Source of the DNA: Ignelater luminosus
Lineage: Eukaryota > Arthropoda > Insecta > Coleoptera > Elateridae
Length of the DNA stretch: 64,000 nucleotides
NCBI GenBank assembly: GCA_011009095.1
Contig: VTPC01000903.1
Span: 46,998 to 110,997 of the forward strand
Direction of reading: 5' to 3'
Part shown: piece after piece, positions 32,517 to 45,600 of the stretch
Numbering within the stretch: the stretch's first letter is position 1
Layout: each line of letters begins with the position of its first letter
Position numbers and translations under genes: made by a program
The notes under the pieces: model-generated
What the model was told of the DNA's origin: nothing
Databases searched by the model: none
The model's input: only the letters and a program-made list of their open reading frames with translations

Positions 32517-33868
32517 TATAATGAAACTTTTTGTAAACTTAGATTTAAGGAGCTGTATTGTAATTAGCCTTAGTTTTGAGGCTTAAGTAGGCAATAAGAA
32601 AAAGAAAAGAAAAAGCACGTTATGCAAAATCAAATGTGAAGGAACATTAGAATAAAAGACCCTGTAGATTCTCTTAAAAGAAATGTTAAATTAGAAATGC
32701 ATTTTAATTATTAATCTGTTATCCTAGAATGAATAATAAAAACTAGGAATTAAACTGAAAAGAATATTTTAAATTAAAAACAGAACTTATGACTTGCATT
32801 ATTAAATTTGCAAAAGTGCGATGCATGATACTACTGAGAGTGCATTATGTATCTAAAGTCAAGGTTACGATGTGCATAATTAAAATGCATTCTACACTAT
32901 GATGTGTCATTATAATTAGATCAATAATTTTAGAAATAAAGACATTTGTCATCACCTGTAATAAATTATTTTATTTTTTATAGAATAATGCTGAGTTAAT
33001 CTGCAGGTGTTAAAAGACGTCAGGAAATTTTCTTATTTTTTATATAAAATGCACAATTTATCATTATGAGATCTCCTTAAATGTCAGTTTATCTCTTTAA
33101 ATAAGAACACTACAGATAGTCAAGCAGTTCAGCTTTAGAATTATATTTAATTAGATAATAAAGAATTAGTTGATTACAAATTATTAGTAACACTATTGAA
33201 ACTATATCTAAGATTAAGCTGAAATCGCGCAAGTAGTGATAATTTTATTTTATTAAATAAAACTTAATACAAAGTCCCAATTTTCCTTTTTAAAAAATAA
33301 GTGAAGAATGATGTTCTCCTCAAGAAGCAGCCAAAATCTGAGACTTCTTGCAGATCCAGATCTAGAACTGTGAACTTTTAAGATAAGATTTTATTTTATT
33401 TTTTATATGTGAAAATAAATCATTTGATCAACAAATCAAAAGTGGTCCTTTACACCCATCTGAGACAAATAAGTCAAAGTTCCAACCTCCAAATTTAATC
33501 TTTTTGGGTGTTCAACGCCTGTGGTGTGATAACTTTTGAAATTTATAATTTTATTTTTGATTTTGTATTTTTTCTTTTTTATTTGTATTAGATTTTTTAG
33601 TTTATTTACTTTAACTATTCTTATTTTAAACCAGTAGACGTAGTTTTACCTAGTAAATAATAAACTGTCTGCAAGTAGAAATGTTTTCGTAAACTTCATA
33701 TTTTTGCGAATAATTGTGTCTTTACATTTATAAAAGAAGGATTCAGTATTTTTCAAAAGTAGGAACAAAAGTTTAAAATTATATCATAAAAAACAACTGC
33801 TAAAACTAGATCATGCATTTAGTTACTTTTAAATAAAAAATTGTCATTAAAATTGCATGGAACAAATA
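32517..33868. other. Intron, no element recognised
   Basis: AT-rich sequence between two fold-backs; nothing recognised. Confidence 0.4.
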
Positions 33869-34604
33869 CAGGGTGACTCACCTAAGGCGCGTGCTTTCGT
33901 AACTTCGTTATTTATAAAGCTAGGAAAAAAATTCAATATGCATTGTTTTCGGCACTTGATTCTCTATCAGTTAATTTTTATTTTTTTTTATATTTTTTAT
34001 TTTAGAGTATGCAGGGTGTTGCATGTACGCGTGACACAATCACTTTTTTATCTTAAATACGATGCTATAGATATCTTCACATATTTGGATTCCACATGAA
34101 AAATTCTTTTATAGCATTTTCCATATCTACGATGAATCGTTTACCAATTGCTTTGAAAAACCAGGTATTTGTTGTTTTGTGGGTCTTGCATTAGTAGGTT
34201 GTGGTTCACAGACTGTTTGAGCTACAGGACTTGTTTTTTGCACATGTCTGACAATAATACCTGTCAGAATGTGCCAAGAAACTGTCAACCAATTACTTTA
34301 TAAAGCAGTTGGAAATGCTTAAAAGTAGTTTTGGAAAATTGCTGAACGATGCGTCGTAGATATGGTAAATCATATATCAATGAAAAGCAGGTTTCATGTG
34401 GAATCCAAATATGTGGAGATATGTATAGCATCATACTTAAGATAAAAAAGTAATTTTGTCACGCGTACATGCAACTCCCTGTATACGCTAAAATAAAATT
34501 AGTTGATAGAGAATCAAGTGCCGAAAACAATGCATATTGAATTTCTTTCCTAACTTTATAAATAACGGAGGTATGAAAGAACGCGCCTTAGGTGGGACAT
34601 CCTG
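33869..34604. mobile_element. Fold-back element, 736 bp
   Basis: Begins CAGGGTGACTCACCTAAGGC after TA and ends with the inverse before TA (34605-34606). The arms pair over more than 250 bp (for example GCACTTGATTCTCTATCA in both). An internal GCAGGGTGTTGCATGTACGC lies in each arm about 145 bp from the end. Confidence 0.85.
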
Positions 34605-34606
34605 TA

Positions 34607-35106
34607 TAAAGGTGTTATTCTACGGCGAAAAATAAGAAGAAAACCTGGATTTTTTTTTAAAAAGAAGGAGATTTCTTTTGAATCATTCCGCAAACGTTTC
34701 TGGTACAGTAACGAAATTTGGAATGTATGTACTACTTATTCAGGTCTTTATTTGTAATTAGTTTGTCAAAACTGTTTTTGTCCCAAAGGTGTGTTTGGAG
34801 GATGGAGACATTCTTTATATTCTATACAAAAATATACCTGAACCTCTAATGGTTTCTGTAATGGCTGCGTTATATTTTAGACACTTCTGTAAAAAAAAGA
34901 CTTTTGGAGACTAAAACGGTCCCCTACCTCCAAAACTACCTTTGCTCCAAAATCAGTTTCTACAAATTAAGTGCAAATATAAAGGCCTTCATATGTAGTG
35001 CATGCATATTAAATTTTTAGCAAATCTTTCACCCCACAGAGGTGCATTTTTGGAAAAACTTTATACAGGTTTTCTTCTTATCTTTTGCCATAGAATAATG
35101 TCCTTA
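34607..35106. mobile_element. Fold-back element, 500 bp, abutting the previous one
   Basis: Left end TAAAGGTGTTATTCTACGGC; right end reversed TAAGGACATTATTCTATGGC. Pairing continues through AAGAAGAAAACCTG and more weakly inside. It shares the TA at 34605-34606 with the preceding element and is followed by TA at 35107-35108. Confidence 0.75.
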
Positions 35107-35479
35107 TATTTGTTCCAAGCAATTTAGAAATAAACGAGGTAATTAGTTTTTTATAATTGCAAGGCTCATTTGCACCATTTTGCATATCTACTCATGAGGG
35201 CTACATTTTTAAAGATAGGAGATACTAAATAGTAAAATCTATGCAAAAAACTTTGACACTCTATCTTGAAAACGGTGCACTTTAACACTGAGGTTTATGT
35301 AAAGAACTAGCTCTGTTTTTAGCTCAAAAATATGCTGCCTCATTAGACTCCCTGTGTGTTCTAAAGGCAAAAGAATTAAAAATATTATTACTGTGTATTT
35401 GCAAACAATTGAATTGATCTGGCCAATATTACTTTACACAAAAATCTCTGAGAAGCTTTTCTTTGTTTCAAATCACTAA

Positions 35480-36010
35480 GATATAGTTCCTCAAAATATA
35501 CCAAAAAGTCGATTTTTGCTTATAATTCGAAAAGAAAAGCATGTATCAAAATTGTGCTCACACTAATTAACTCTGTAGGAAAAAAGATTTTTTGGTTATT
35601 CTGGTTTCCGAGATGCCCCGTATTTACATCGAATTTGGATAGTGTGTTCCACATTCCATGTATTTATGGGGCATTATAATTAGAGGGAGAGAGGATTTGC
35701 ACCGCGCTACTTTAATTCTTCAAGATAATTTTATTTGTAAAAAAGAATTTGGCGATCTTTTCTTTTTTTATCAGCAAAAATTAAAATTTCTTATTTTCAA
35801 GAAAGTTTTGATATTCGGTTTTTTATTAAATCGATGCATGCTATTACCAAAGAACACAACGTATTGCGCATTTCTCTCTACTATAATTTATTATAAAGAC
35901 TTGAAATCTATCACAGCAACAGGAAGTGTCTATTTCATCATCCTGAGATGTACCGCGCAACCATCTCTTGTCAACTTTTACCATCTTTGCTCATCACGTT
36001 AAAGAAAGTA
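35480..36010 (+). repeat. Interspersed element family: right end followed directly by left end
   Basis: 35510-35642 resembles the right end of the 49040-49485 copy (GCATGTATCAAAATTGT, then TTCTGGTTTCCGAGAT). Directly after, 35644-35850 resembles the left end of the same copy (GTGTGT(T/A)-C---GTATTTATGGGG, AGAATTTGG, TTTCTTATTTTC). So two partial copies lie tail to head, or one is permuted. Confidence 0.5.
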
Positions 36011-36514
36011 CATAACTTCCGCACGATAGCAGTCCACCACTGTAGTGACAATTGCGAAATACTTGCCCATTTCGTTAAAGCGGTGATGTTATCTTTTTGC
36101 AAGATTTATAGTAGGTATAGGTACTTCAAATCTTTAAAATCTTCTACGCAGATCATTGTATCGCAGATTTTTGATTTCGAAGTCCGCAATGCTGCTAATC
36201 ATCACATCATCACCCACCATAGCTCTTCTTTTCTCTCCTTTAGATAATCAGTTTTCCATTGTTCCATAATTATTTGAAGCAATAGAAAGTACCACTATTA
36301 AAAATATCAGGATCTAAAACTAGACCAAGACAAAATGATGGACGCTATAGCAATATTAAAAGCAACTTCCAATTCCTTTTCTTTTATAGCAGATGGGATC
36401 TCAAAATTCTATTTGTTTTATTTCTGTTTTTCATAGATTCAACGTGAATCTAATTTAATAACGAATAATTTGTCTGTTGTTTGCTTTGTAGACATAAGAT
36501 ATAGTTATTTTTAT

Positions 36515-36547
<33 letters not shown>

Positions 36548-37008
36548 TTTAAGATAGCGCGATTCATATTGATGGAATCAAACATATTTGTTTGCAAAAC
36601 TTGAGTCTGCTGTTCGCAATATTCCTTGAACGTTTACTGAGATTACAAATAAGTACGTCTATGAAAGGATGCAGGATTTAGTCGGGGAGTTCAAGGAAAT
36701 GTGGGAGAAAATTCTTAACATGTATTACTAGTTAGGAATACCGATGACGTCATCACCTACGTGTATTAAAGGTGATTATAACAACCAAGAAGCGCTATTA
36801 GAAAGTGGAGATTCAATTAGTCGAGCAACTTATTCGAACCTTTTAACAATAAATTGCATATATTCTTAGCCTTTGAAAACCGTGGTAATCCGCGTACATC
36901 TTGGTATCATCAAAACCTTCGAGTTGTGCACTGTATATCTGAAAATTACCTCTTGAACTATGTTTTTATCGGGCATAAAAAAACGAATTTATAACTGACT
37001 TCGTAATC
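36011..37008. other. Intron; contains a TTA microsatellite at 36511-36550
   Basis: About ten near-perfect TTA units lie at 36511-36550. The rest is unremarkable AT-rich intron. Confidence 0.5.
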
Positions 37009-37059
37009 GACCTCGCTGTACATTATGCGACGTCAGGTTATGCGGCATACAGCGAGGTC
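37009..37059. repeat. 51-bp hairpin
   Basis: GACCTCGCTGTA and TACAGCGAGGTC flank an inner pair (TTATGCGACGTC / GACGTCAGGTTATGCGG region). It is an isolated short palindrome, perhaps a tiny element; no target duplication was identified. Confidence 0.6.
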
Positions 37060-38038
37060 AATTCTAAATAACTTTTTTTGACATCTGGTATGCCGATACT
37101 TCCGAAGGTAATCTTTCGATACGCATGAAAAAACCACGATATTTTTACGGTCACCAAATTTACGTGAAATAACAACTTTCATTGTTCAATAAACTAGAAT
37201 AGACCCCTATAAATTGTATAAAATAATCTCTCTAGGGTTCACCTATAGTTGACATTGAAATGGGTGGTGTTACTTTAAATCTTTTAAACGAATGAATCAC
37301 ATTATGCAACCTGTTGCTATCGACCGTGTCAATCACAAGGACGATCCTGCACATCTATGAAAACCTACAAAAGAAAGGCAATTTCTCCTTGCTGAAGTTG
37401 TCTTTAGTAAACAACTGGAATTAATCAAGTTTTAAAACCAAAGCCTTACAATATTATTTCAAAATGAAATCGTAGATATTCCCCGACGGAAACCATTTAA
37501 TGCTTACCGGATCTTTTTACTTACATTTTGGTCAATTTTATAGTATCTAATCAATCCTATTAATACGTATCATATCCTACTCAACATAATAATGTTATTA
37601 TTATTATTATGAGAGAATTTCTTGCCAGCACGCAAATGTAACTTGTGTTTTAGATTAAAACTTTTATTACATTTTTTAACAGTTGCATGCATTTGGGTAT
37701 AGCGCAAGTATAAAATTGTTAAAATTACGGTATAGCATGCAATGAGTATGCTGTTACGCAATTTATATTTTGCATATGTAATTCGTGATTAGGGTTTAGG
37801 TATGAAAAACTTGTATATTAGTAGTCTTACATGAGCACGAGAAAATCGTGCGTCTTGGTCATTAATCGATTAGCTAGCTGTTGCGTGAACATTTTTGCAA
37901 ACTAAACAGGAAGCAGGAAGAAATTGATTTAATAATTATAGCGAATCTAGTAAAATACTGCACCATAATAAGTGCTTGAGCTAAAAAAATGTCGGACATA
38001 CATTTAAGAAGTAAATTTAAAAGTATTTTCTTTTTCAG
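37060..38038. other. Intron upstream of the second GNAT coding exon
   Basis: Nothing recognised except the acceptor TTTTCTTTTTCAG ending at 38038. Confidence 0.4.
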
Positions 38039-38155
38039 TTTCATCAAACTCTGAAGACTTATTTAAACGACCGGGTTTGGGATTTCTATTTTTACGTCTC
38101 AAAATCGTGGCCTGAAGAACCTGTTTTGCTACATTTCCCAGGAATGACGAAAACG
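38039..38155 (+). CDS. GNAT-like gene, second coding exon
   Basis: A strong acceptor (TTTTCTTTTTCAG) and donor (ACG/GTAAGC) bound 117 bp, exactly 39 codons, phase 0 on both sides, joining the first coding exon (ends AAG, phase 0) without a break. The peptide is FHQTLKTYLNDRVWDFYFYV followed by SKSWPEEPVLLHFPGMTKT. The pattern (helix, then WPEEPV.LHFPG) fits the N-terminal domain of insect GLYAT-like GNAT proteins, where exon 1's YLPDSIK runs into FHQTLKTYL. No catalytic residue is in this part. The intron before it is about 22.4 kb and holds most of the fold-back cluster. Confidence 0.75.
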
Positions 38156-40420
38156 GTAAGCATTACTTATAAAAAATATGTATTTCTTAGAATAAGTTAT
38201 AAACACTTTCAATGTAAAAGCTCACATCTGAGTTTGGAAGTTTGAAAAAAATAATCAGGAAAAATATGTTGAGTAGTAATAGCATACGTCAAGATATGAT
38301 AATCTACAGAATGATTTTTTTAAATATTCATTTATGGTAGTATAAGAAAAACCAAAGGTTTATTACACTTCCAACGGTTTTTCAGAACTTTTGTAATACT
38401 CGGATATATTTTACCTTAACTTTTCAAAGAAATGCAAGACTACATACAAAAATTCTAATCAGTTTGGAAGAAAAAATACTCTGAACTAAAAGAAGTATTC
38501 TCACATATTTATAATATATCGTAGATGCAGTATTTGCAATAGCGTTTGAGTGTAATGTTTAGAAATTTAGTCTAGTACCATTCTATCTAAAGTACTGTAG
38601 GGCTTGGCCGTCGAATTTTGAAAATATAAATGTTACAATTATTTATACTAGTCGCAAACGTCATAGGACTTCCACAGATTGTAAGATAATCGTATTCAGC
38701 TTCCCTACATCCCGGGATGTCAGGATTTAATTATTTCTACAAGTAATTTGGTTAGACTAAACAATCCAAACGGTCTAAACAGTCACCAATACTTATTATG
38801 ATCAATAAGGAAACCTTGCTTAGGTAAAAGTACTTGTTACCACAATGAAACACCACAGTTATTAAAGGAAAACTTACATCACTGTATTTCGTAAATCATA
38901 ATATTTCAATAGCTGATCCCGTATTAGCCCTAATAAAAATAATCAAAATGTAACACATAAATAAATATTTCAAACTTTATTTGCTTAATCTAAACTATAC
39001 CTTTAATTTGGACAATCGATCAGAACAAAGTTAATTGGGAAAATATTTGACTAGGAGTAATCTTCTTGTCAAAAGAATTCAAATTTTAGTTTAATTTTTC
39101 TAAATTTCAAGCTATTTCTATTTATCGTTCAATCAAATAGCCCACAGTTCTCTATATAGTTAATTAGTTAAAAAGTCATAGTACGTAACAAATAATTGTT
39201 GTATCCTCCTCGTGTACATTAGATTATTGACTATTATTTAAATAATAAGGAACAATGAGCAGTGAGATTTGACAGTGATGTCATTAAATTAAATATTTAA
39301 ATGCCAGGAATAAAAATCATTTTCATAAAAAAGAATTTTAGTTTGACTGCAAGCTTAAATAAATATTCAAAACAATTAAAAACGTTCTTCGCCATGCCAT
39401 TTGCACTAAAACTTCATTTACTTGTAGACGTAGGAAAGGTAATTAGAAAGCAGTATGTCGATAGATTTTCCTGGTTCTCAATTCTTTTTCTATGTTATGA
39501 TGTCTTTACCCAACAAGGGAGAGTAAGAAGCTGAATTTGGACAGGAGAAATTATTCTACAAAAATAGAGACAAAATACCAAGTTATAGATGATGAAATGA
39601 AATATACCTTAAGCGTCGCTAAGACGCCACGATGTCAGGATACCAATAATGAATATGTTTAATACTTGTTCATCAACTATCAAAAGATCCCTGGAACGCA
39701 CCACCTATAAGTGACAAATGAATTACCGAGGTCAGCTTAAGAAAGGGGCGCTAGATGAGGTTACAAAAAATCTTTAGTTATTTTGCAAAGATCTACTTTA
39801 ACCAACATATTTAAATTTAGAAATTCAAGGAATACACATACAAACTAAATTGAAATGTAATACGAACAAATTCACAATCTGAAATAAGTGCATCAAAACA
39901 CAAAATGATTTGACTATCATCGATGATTTCTTGGTACGTTAAGAGAGAGCGTTGAAAGTACCACAACTCACATTCTAATATATAAGAAGTAAGTTTTGAT
40001 TGCTAAGCTGTCAAATCATAAACAATCTCATACTGATATAATGAGTACCAGAACTAAATACCAGAAGAAAATTTTTACTAGTTTATTAACCTTTTTGTTC
40101 TAATTACAAGGCTAATTACTATTCATACTTTGCGTTTACTTTTAACAAGTAAAAGTGTAAAACCGATATCTGGGCTGAGTTAGTTACTCTTAAATCTTCT
40201 TTAGTAATAACTAATGTTTCAGGTTCAGTATTTATGTACACTTCTAAACTGAACTAAAATACAGTGGTATTAGATGGAATTCTATTAAACAAAGTAACCC
40301 AAGACAAATGATCTGTCATTATAATACATGCTATCAGAGCATATCTTAAACTTTTATGATGTGTGATTCTACGTTAGAAAATACAAGAAATCTTGCTAGC
40401 AGTACGAATACTACAAGTAG
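38156..40420. other. Intron, no element recognised
   Basis: AT-rich; begins with the donor GTAAGC. Confidence 0.4.
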
Positions 40421-40424
40421 AAGA

Positions 40425-40710
40425 ATTGGCATTTGCTAAATAAAAACGAACTTCATCACTAAAGATTATAATATCAAATCCCTCAGAATCTATGAACATT
40501 TACAAAAACTGATTGCAGTGATAACCAGTTATCACGGGAGCTTGCGCAATTTTTATTCGCAATGCGGTAAACATCGAAAAGATGCTAATTTAGAGCCAGA
40601 CCATGCTTATGCATAGATGTCTGAAAATGGTCATTCACAGCATTGAGTACCCGTTCAAGAAGTTTTGACTTCTTGCGTTTCTTAGTTGGCTTATAGGTTT
40701 CATATTGTTA
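40425..40710 (-). pseudogene. Possible DDE_3 transposase relic (first catalytic motif)
   Basis: The minus strand reads MFIDSEGFDIIIFSDEVRFY, resembling the hydrophobic strand plus first catalytic Asp (FSDEA.F) of mariner-like transposases. Upstream frames are broken by stops. The match is short, so the assignment is tentative. Confidence 0.35.
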
Positions 40711-42640
40711 TCCATTGAAGAGTAACTTTACATGTAATTATTTATGATTTAATTAAATTCAAGCTTGAGTCTGATTTTATTTTCAACTTCTTGTTATCAG
40801 TTCTGTTCGAAGGCATCTTTCTTATTGATGTCAGATTCTGTTGTATTAAAACAAAGTTTGTTTGCTACTTAATGCACTTTCTAGAGAGTTCTTCAGAATC
40901 CCAGAAATTAAGTTAGAAGTACTACCGTTCATTATAACATTGTTTAGTATTTTTGCTTCATTTGACCTACGTTGATGTCTATGGTGTGTTTGTGACAGTT
41001 TTATTTTCAGGATTTTCAATATTCCATACTAATTTGCGGTTCTGTTTCTGTTATGAAAGCACGAAATTTATTTTACGTACGTTTGAAATTCTGTATGGTT
41101 TTTTCTTCTTAGTAAAGTTTCTGAAAATATGAATTTATAAAAATTGTCCACACCTATGTAAATTAGAGACTAGTTTACACTTGGAAATTTCACGGTAGTT
41201 AGTTTCATTGAATCAAAATCCTGCATTTCAGCTCACCTTTATAAAGGTTAAATGTACAATTTAGAGGGAACTTCAAGTCTCCTATTAGCATTTTGATTCA
41301 ACTGTTGCAGTAACTTTATTTAGAGGTTTAATTCATAAATATCTAAACAAGTTTTCCTTTTCCGCAATAACTCTCATGGCGAACCACAGTTTGTGGATAA
41401 TAAACTAACAGCATTCAACGATGACCTTTTCCTCTTGCGTGTACAGTAATACATTTAGTATCTAAAATTTCAATAAAATGACATTGAATGTAACTTAGGA
41501 GAAACGATTATTGCAGGCTTAGTTCGATAACCTAATAACTAGATTTGAAGAAATTTATTGGAAAGTCTCACGCTTCTGGTTTTTATTCCATTTTTTTAAC
41601 TGTTTGAAAAAATGATATAAAATTGTCTGATATATTTCTACTTGACAAGAGAAAAATTGATGTTTACTTATAAGCTTTTCGTTATTAAGAGTTATTACTT
41701 GTAATAAAGTTGCAAAAGTACTGGGCTATTGATGAATTGTTCATGTTACTTAAATTCAAAATATTGAGTTTTCGTAGTTAAGTAGCAAACAGATAAAAAG
41801 CGATTAAAACATTCTGGCATTCAGTTAGATTTTTGATGGTTCTATTGAAAGAAATGAGCGAGAATTAGAAGATTAACAGGTAATCGTCAAGAATATTAAA
41901 TAAAAAAATGTTGCAAAGTGTATGGCATGGAAAACTTAATGTAGATGTTAGCTCCCTGAAGTATCAGAATTTAGTGGATTTGAAAAATCAATTTTAGGAA
42001 AGAATAAACAATAAATTACAGGCAGTAGATTTTACGATCTTCATTCACAAGAGAAGCACTAGACCGATGTTTATTGTTAAAGGAATGCTTTTATTATTGT
42101 CCCTGGAATTAGAGGAGTTAGATGTTATATCATGACTGAAATAAGGGAGATGCTGTATTTAAAAGCAACAATCTAAGTTGCAGTATAAATTGTGAAAATG
42201 TTCGTAAATCAGTGACCTTGAAATATCCTTGCATGTCCTTGTTACTAATCTGCAATGGGCACAGGGCATTTTGATATACGAGTAATTTCTAGATCTCATA
42301 AAAGTACAGATCATTATTTACTCCAAGAATGTTAGATTTCTTCCCGAAGAAAATCTATATAAAGCTGATTTTTTTCATACTGATAGCATCTTGGATCTTT
42401 AGGGCGTTAATGGTGTACCGCTCTTGAAAATTAGCACGTTTGTTGGTCAACTTTGACATTGAAAAAGCTCAAAATGTTCAAAAACGTATAATGTTTAAGT
42501 TGGAAAAACATTGTATAAGAATACGTGCAATGTACATTCATTTCCCCCCTCTTATCCGGTTTGTCGGCGTCTTTCCATCTTTGCAATTATAGTTGTCACG
42601 TGCCGTGAACCGTAGACATTACTCATTCTTAGGCTGCGCT
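40711..42640. other. Intron, no element recognised
   Basis: AT-rich; no recognisable exon or repeat. Confidence 0.4.
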
Positions 42641-42647
42641 TTTAAAC

Positions 42648-43360
42648 AACGTAAAGAATAAGGCAATGTTGACTGCAAAGTTCAGACTAGCTGGTATAAC
42701 AGTGCGCCAAGCTCGGGATGATGCTGATGCCCTTACAATGGGCATTTCTTTTCAAGGAGAAATTGCAGGAAAGGACATAACACTTATTGGAACGGATACT
42801 GACCTCTTTGCCTTGCTTATTACATAAATTAGTGGATGTGTTAAAATTATTATATAAAATAAAAGTATTAGTAAGATATGCGGCACGATGTACGTTATCA
42901 ATACCACACAGCATATTATTGGTGATATGAAGAAAGTGGTGGTGACAAAACTTCCGCCATCTTTGGAAAAGGAAAGAAAAAATTCTGAAAATGATAGATA
43001 TATTAAAATTAAAAATCTCCATACTTCTAACGCGACGCAACTCCGGAGAATGTATGCAGTAACAATATATACCATCAGGATATGACTCGCCAACCTGTTA
43101 CGGGAAATTTTGATCTAGCCACCCTTCCACCGACCACTGCTTCTTCACGCGTTCTTTGCGTACCTACCTGCAGGTAGACTTCCGTTTTGTGATTTACTTA
43201 TTTGTTTATTATGTTAGTTATTATCTTCAGCAGGTTCAAGAATGAATGGGAAACAAGCTGTCACCTACTACCTGCGGTTGGCTAAAGGTTGATAACGCTT
43301 TGGTAATGAGGATTTTCTGCGAATGTAAAGGCGACTGTTATAAGTGTCGTCAGATTTGAT
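42648..43360 (+). pseudogene. Relic of an insect orphan/TE-associated protein (DTDL-type domain)
   Basis: From 42648 one frame reads NKAMLTAKFRLAGITVRQAR, then DDADALTMGI and ITLIGTDTDLFALLIT, with a stop at 42825. In other frames MYVINTTQHIIGDMKKVVV follows (42888-42960), and a cysteine-rich CECKGDCYKCRQ lies near 43317-43352. This order recalls large insect proteins of uncertain, probably transposon, origin. They carry a VGEDTDLLVLL stretch, an IYxIxxLQxxIGxMK stretch and a C-terminal Cys-rich segment. Recognition is by motif order only. Frameshifts and stops show it is dead. Confidence 0.4.
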
Positions 43361-45600
43361 TGCATGTTTTGTCGTCTTTTGAAACATTACTCCTCCTGAT
43401 TGGACCACTCTTTCACCTACCACAGTAGTTTCAGAAAGGAGGATATATTATCAGTATGCATAAGATCAGCTTTATATAAATTTTCTCTTACTTCTATAGC
43501 AGTTTCCCTGATTGTTTTTGGCCTATTTGGTCGACTTATAGTCGTCACTTTAGAACATTTTTTCGACGAATAAAGGAGAGTTGGGATAAGGTCTTGATTG
43601 TTGGTATACATATATGTGATGCTATCTATATATCTATAAAAAAGCACCTTAAGTAGTAAAAATCAATATTTGTTTTTGAGAGTATTCTTTCTATAGATCT
43701 AAAGAGTAGTATTCAAAAAGGAAAACAGTTCGATTTATTAAAAATCGCAGTTTTGAGAAAAGCAGTTTTAAAGTTCTGAGTGTCATTTAATTATTAGGGT
43801 GGGGGACATTGTAAATCTAAAATATTAAATAAACTGATTAGGTCCATATTTAAAAATTTGGACTTGAAGATGATATCTAAGCAACGGAACGTCGTACCAA
43901 AAAAATTAATAATACCATCTTCTTCTTCTCAATAAACTGTCAACAAGAAAGTGTTTGTCGTTTTTCATTACGTTAAAAACTAAACTCAGAAAAGAATGAA
44001 AGCAAAATTGCAGTTTTTCGGTTTTTTTCAAATATTTTTGGAATTTTTATTTTCTAAACAGAAGCGTACTAGGCGCTTAATTACGCTACTTTTTCCCGAT
44101 TCAATCGTTTCTCTATCTCTTATGGTTTCCGAGATCCCTGTAGTGATCTCCTTATCTTGGACACATTGTATAAGTCGAAAAGATTAAAGAGATTCTAACG
44201 CATAAGGTTCATACAGGGTGACACCTTCGATTATGTTGGGACATCATTCTCATATAAAGGTATTATCAAGTGATATATTTACTTGAGACTTATTTTCAGG
44301 TAAATCCAAAACACATCTTACTTTTCAATATTAATTAATGAGAGAAAAAAGACCAAATAGAAAAAGCTTTTTGGGTATTCCTACAATAAATGTTTAAAAT
44401 AATAACCATTTATTCTGAAGGTTTAAAATCTTTGTCCTACTTTCTTTTCTTATTTACTGCATTTTCTGTTTTTCAGATTGGTTAATTACTATTTATAGAC
44501 TAATTAACAAAATTAGTAAACAGGTGTTTATTTAATTGATTGCAGCCGTTTACTGGAGAGCAATTCAATTTACGAATGTTTATTTGATTTACTAGTTTAC
44601 ACTCTTTGTTGGCGTTGGAATATGTGGTTCTATGATAGCATCTAAAAGTTTAATTAAACACAACAACCCTTACCAGCAAAAGCTGTACAAAATATTAATG
44701 ACTGGTTTGTAATCAAATTATTAACTTTAATGAGTTAACATTTGCCACTTTTTGTGTGCTTGAGTTGGTTAAATTAAACGCTTTGAAACGAGAAACGAAC
44801 TTAAAAAATAAGGTAAATACATATTAAAATGTTACTGAAGTTTGTTTTTAGTAGTACATCAGAGATTGCTTAGCAAAAATAAAGATTCTTAAAAACAACA
44901 TAGCTCGCAAAACTTATATTTAAATCATGCCTTAAATAAATCAAGTTATTTTTTCTTATCTGAAACAATGTTGAGTTTCTCTTATGAAGGTCTTTTACGT
45001 TTGATCAAATAACTAATGGTGTGGTTATTAACATATAATTTTATTATTAAAGCCATCTAAAATATTGATCGTAAAGGTTCAAAGCCACGAGAATGATGTC
45101 TCAAGGCAATTTTGTATTACTATGCAGAATTCTGAAAATGTTAGAAATATTTATGTACCGTATAACAAACAAGTTTTCGCACCTTCTTCTGGAAAAAACA
45201 ACCACAAAAGAAGTATGCAGTACAAAACTTTCTAACCTGGGAAAGGGAAGAGCTTCAGTAATGGACGAAATTATACTATTATAAGTTCTAATTCGACTTA
45301 TTAAGATAATAAATAACTGCAATAATCTCTATTTTCTATATTGGATTGAGTTTAGAAGAGGAAAGACATCTTTTTGGCTTTAGGACAAAATATCATTCTT
45401 GATAAAATTTCTTACTTGCTTTGAAACTTCCAATAATTGCAATAAAATAAAAAACCAACAATAAAGAAGGAAATTCTGAAAAACGATTATATTGCGAAAA
45501 ATCTCATTTCGATAGGAAATTTTGTCTTTAGAATGATTTAAATACACGGAAAAAGAAAGAAAAAATTACAATTTGTCTCAGCTACAGAGCGCACCTTATA
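43361..45600. other. Intron; one-sided repeat end at ~44070-44173
   Basis: 44120-44173 contains TATGGTTTCCGAGATCCCTG and ends TTGGACACATTG before TA. This resembles the right ends of the 35.5-kb and 49-kb family and the CAGTGTGTCC-type termini. The remainder is unremarkable. Confidence 0.35.

Noticed and set aside
42687-43093. Minus-strand ORFs with membrane-like hydrophobic runs
   Set aside because: They are antisense to the better-supported plus-strand relic, and AT-rich antisense often reads as hydrophobic.
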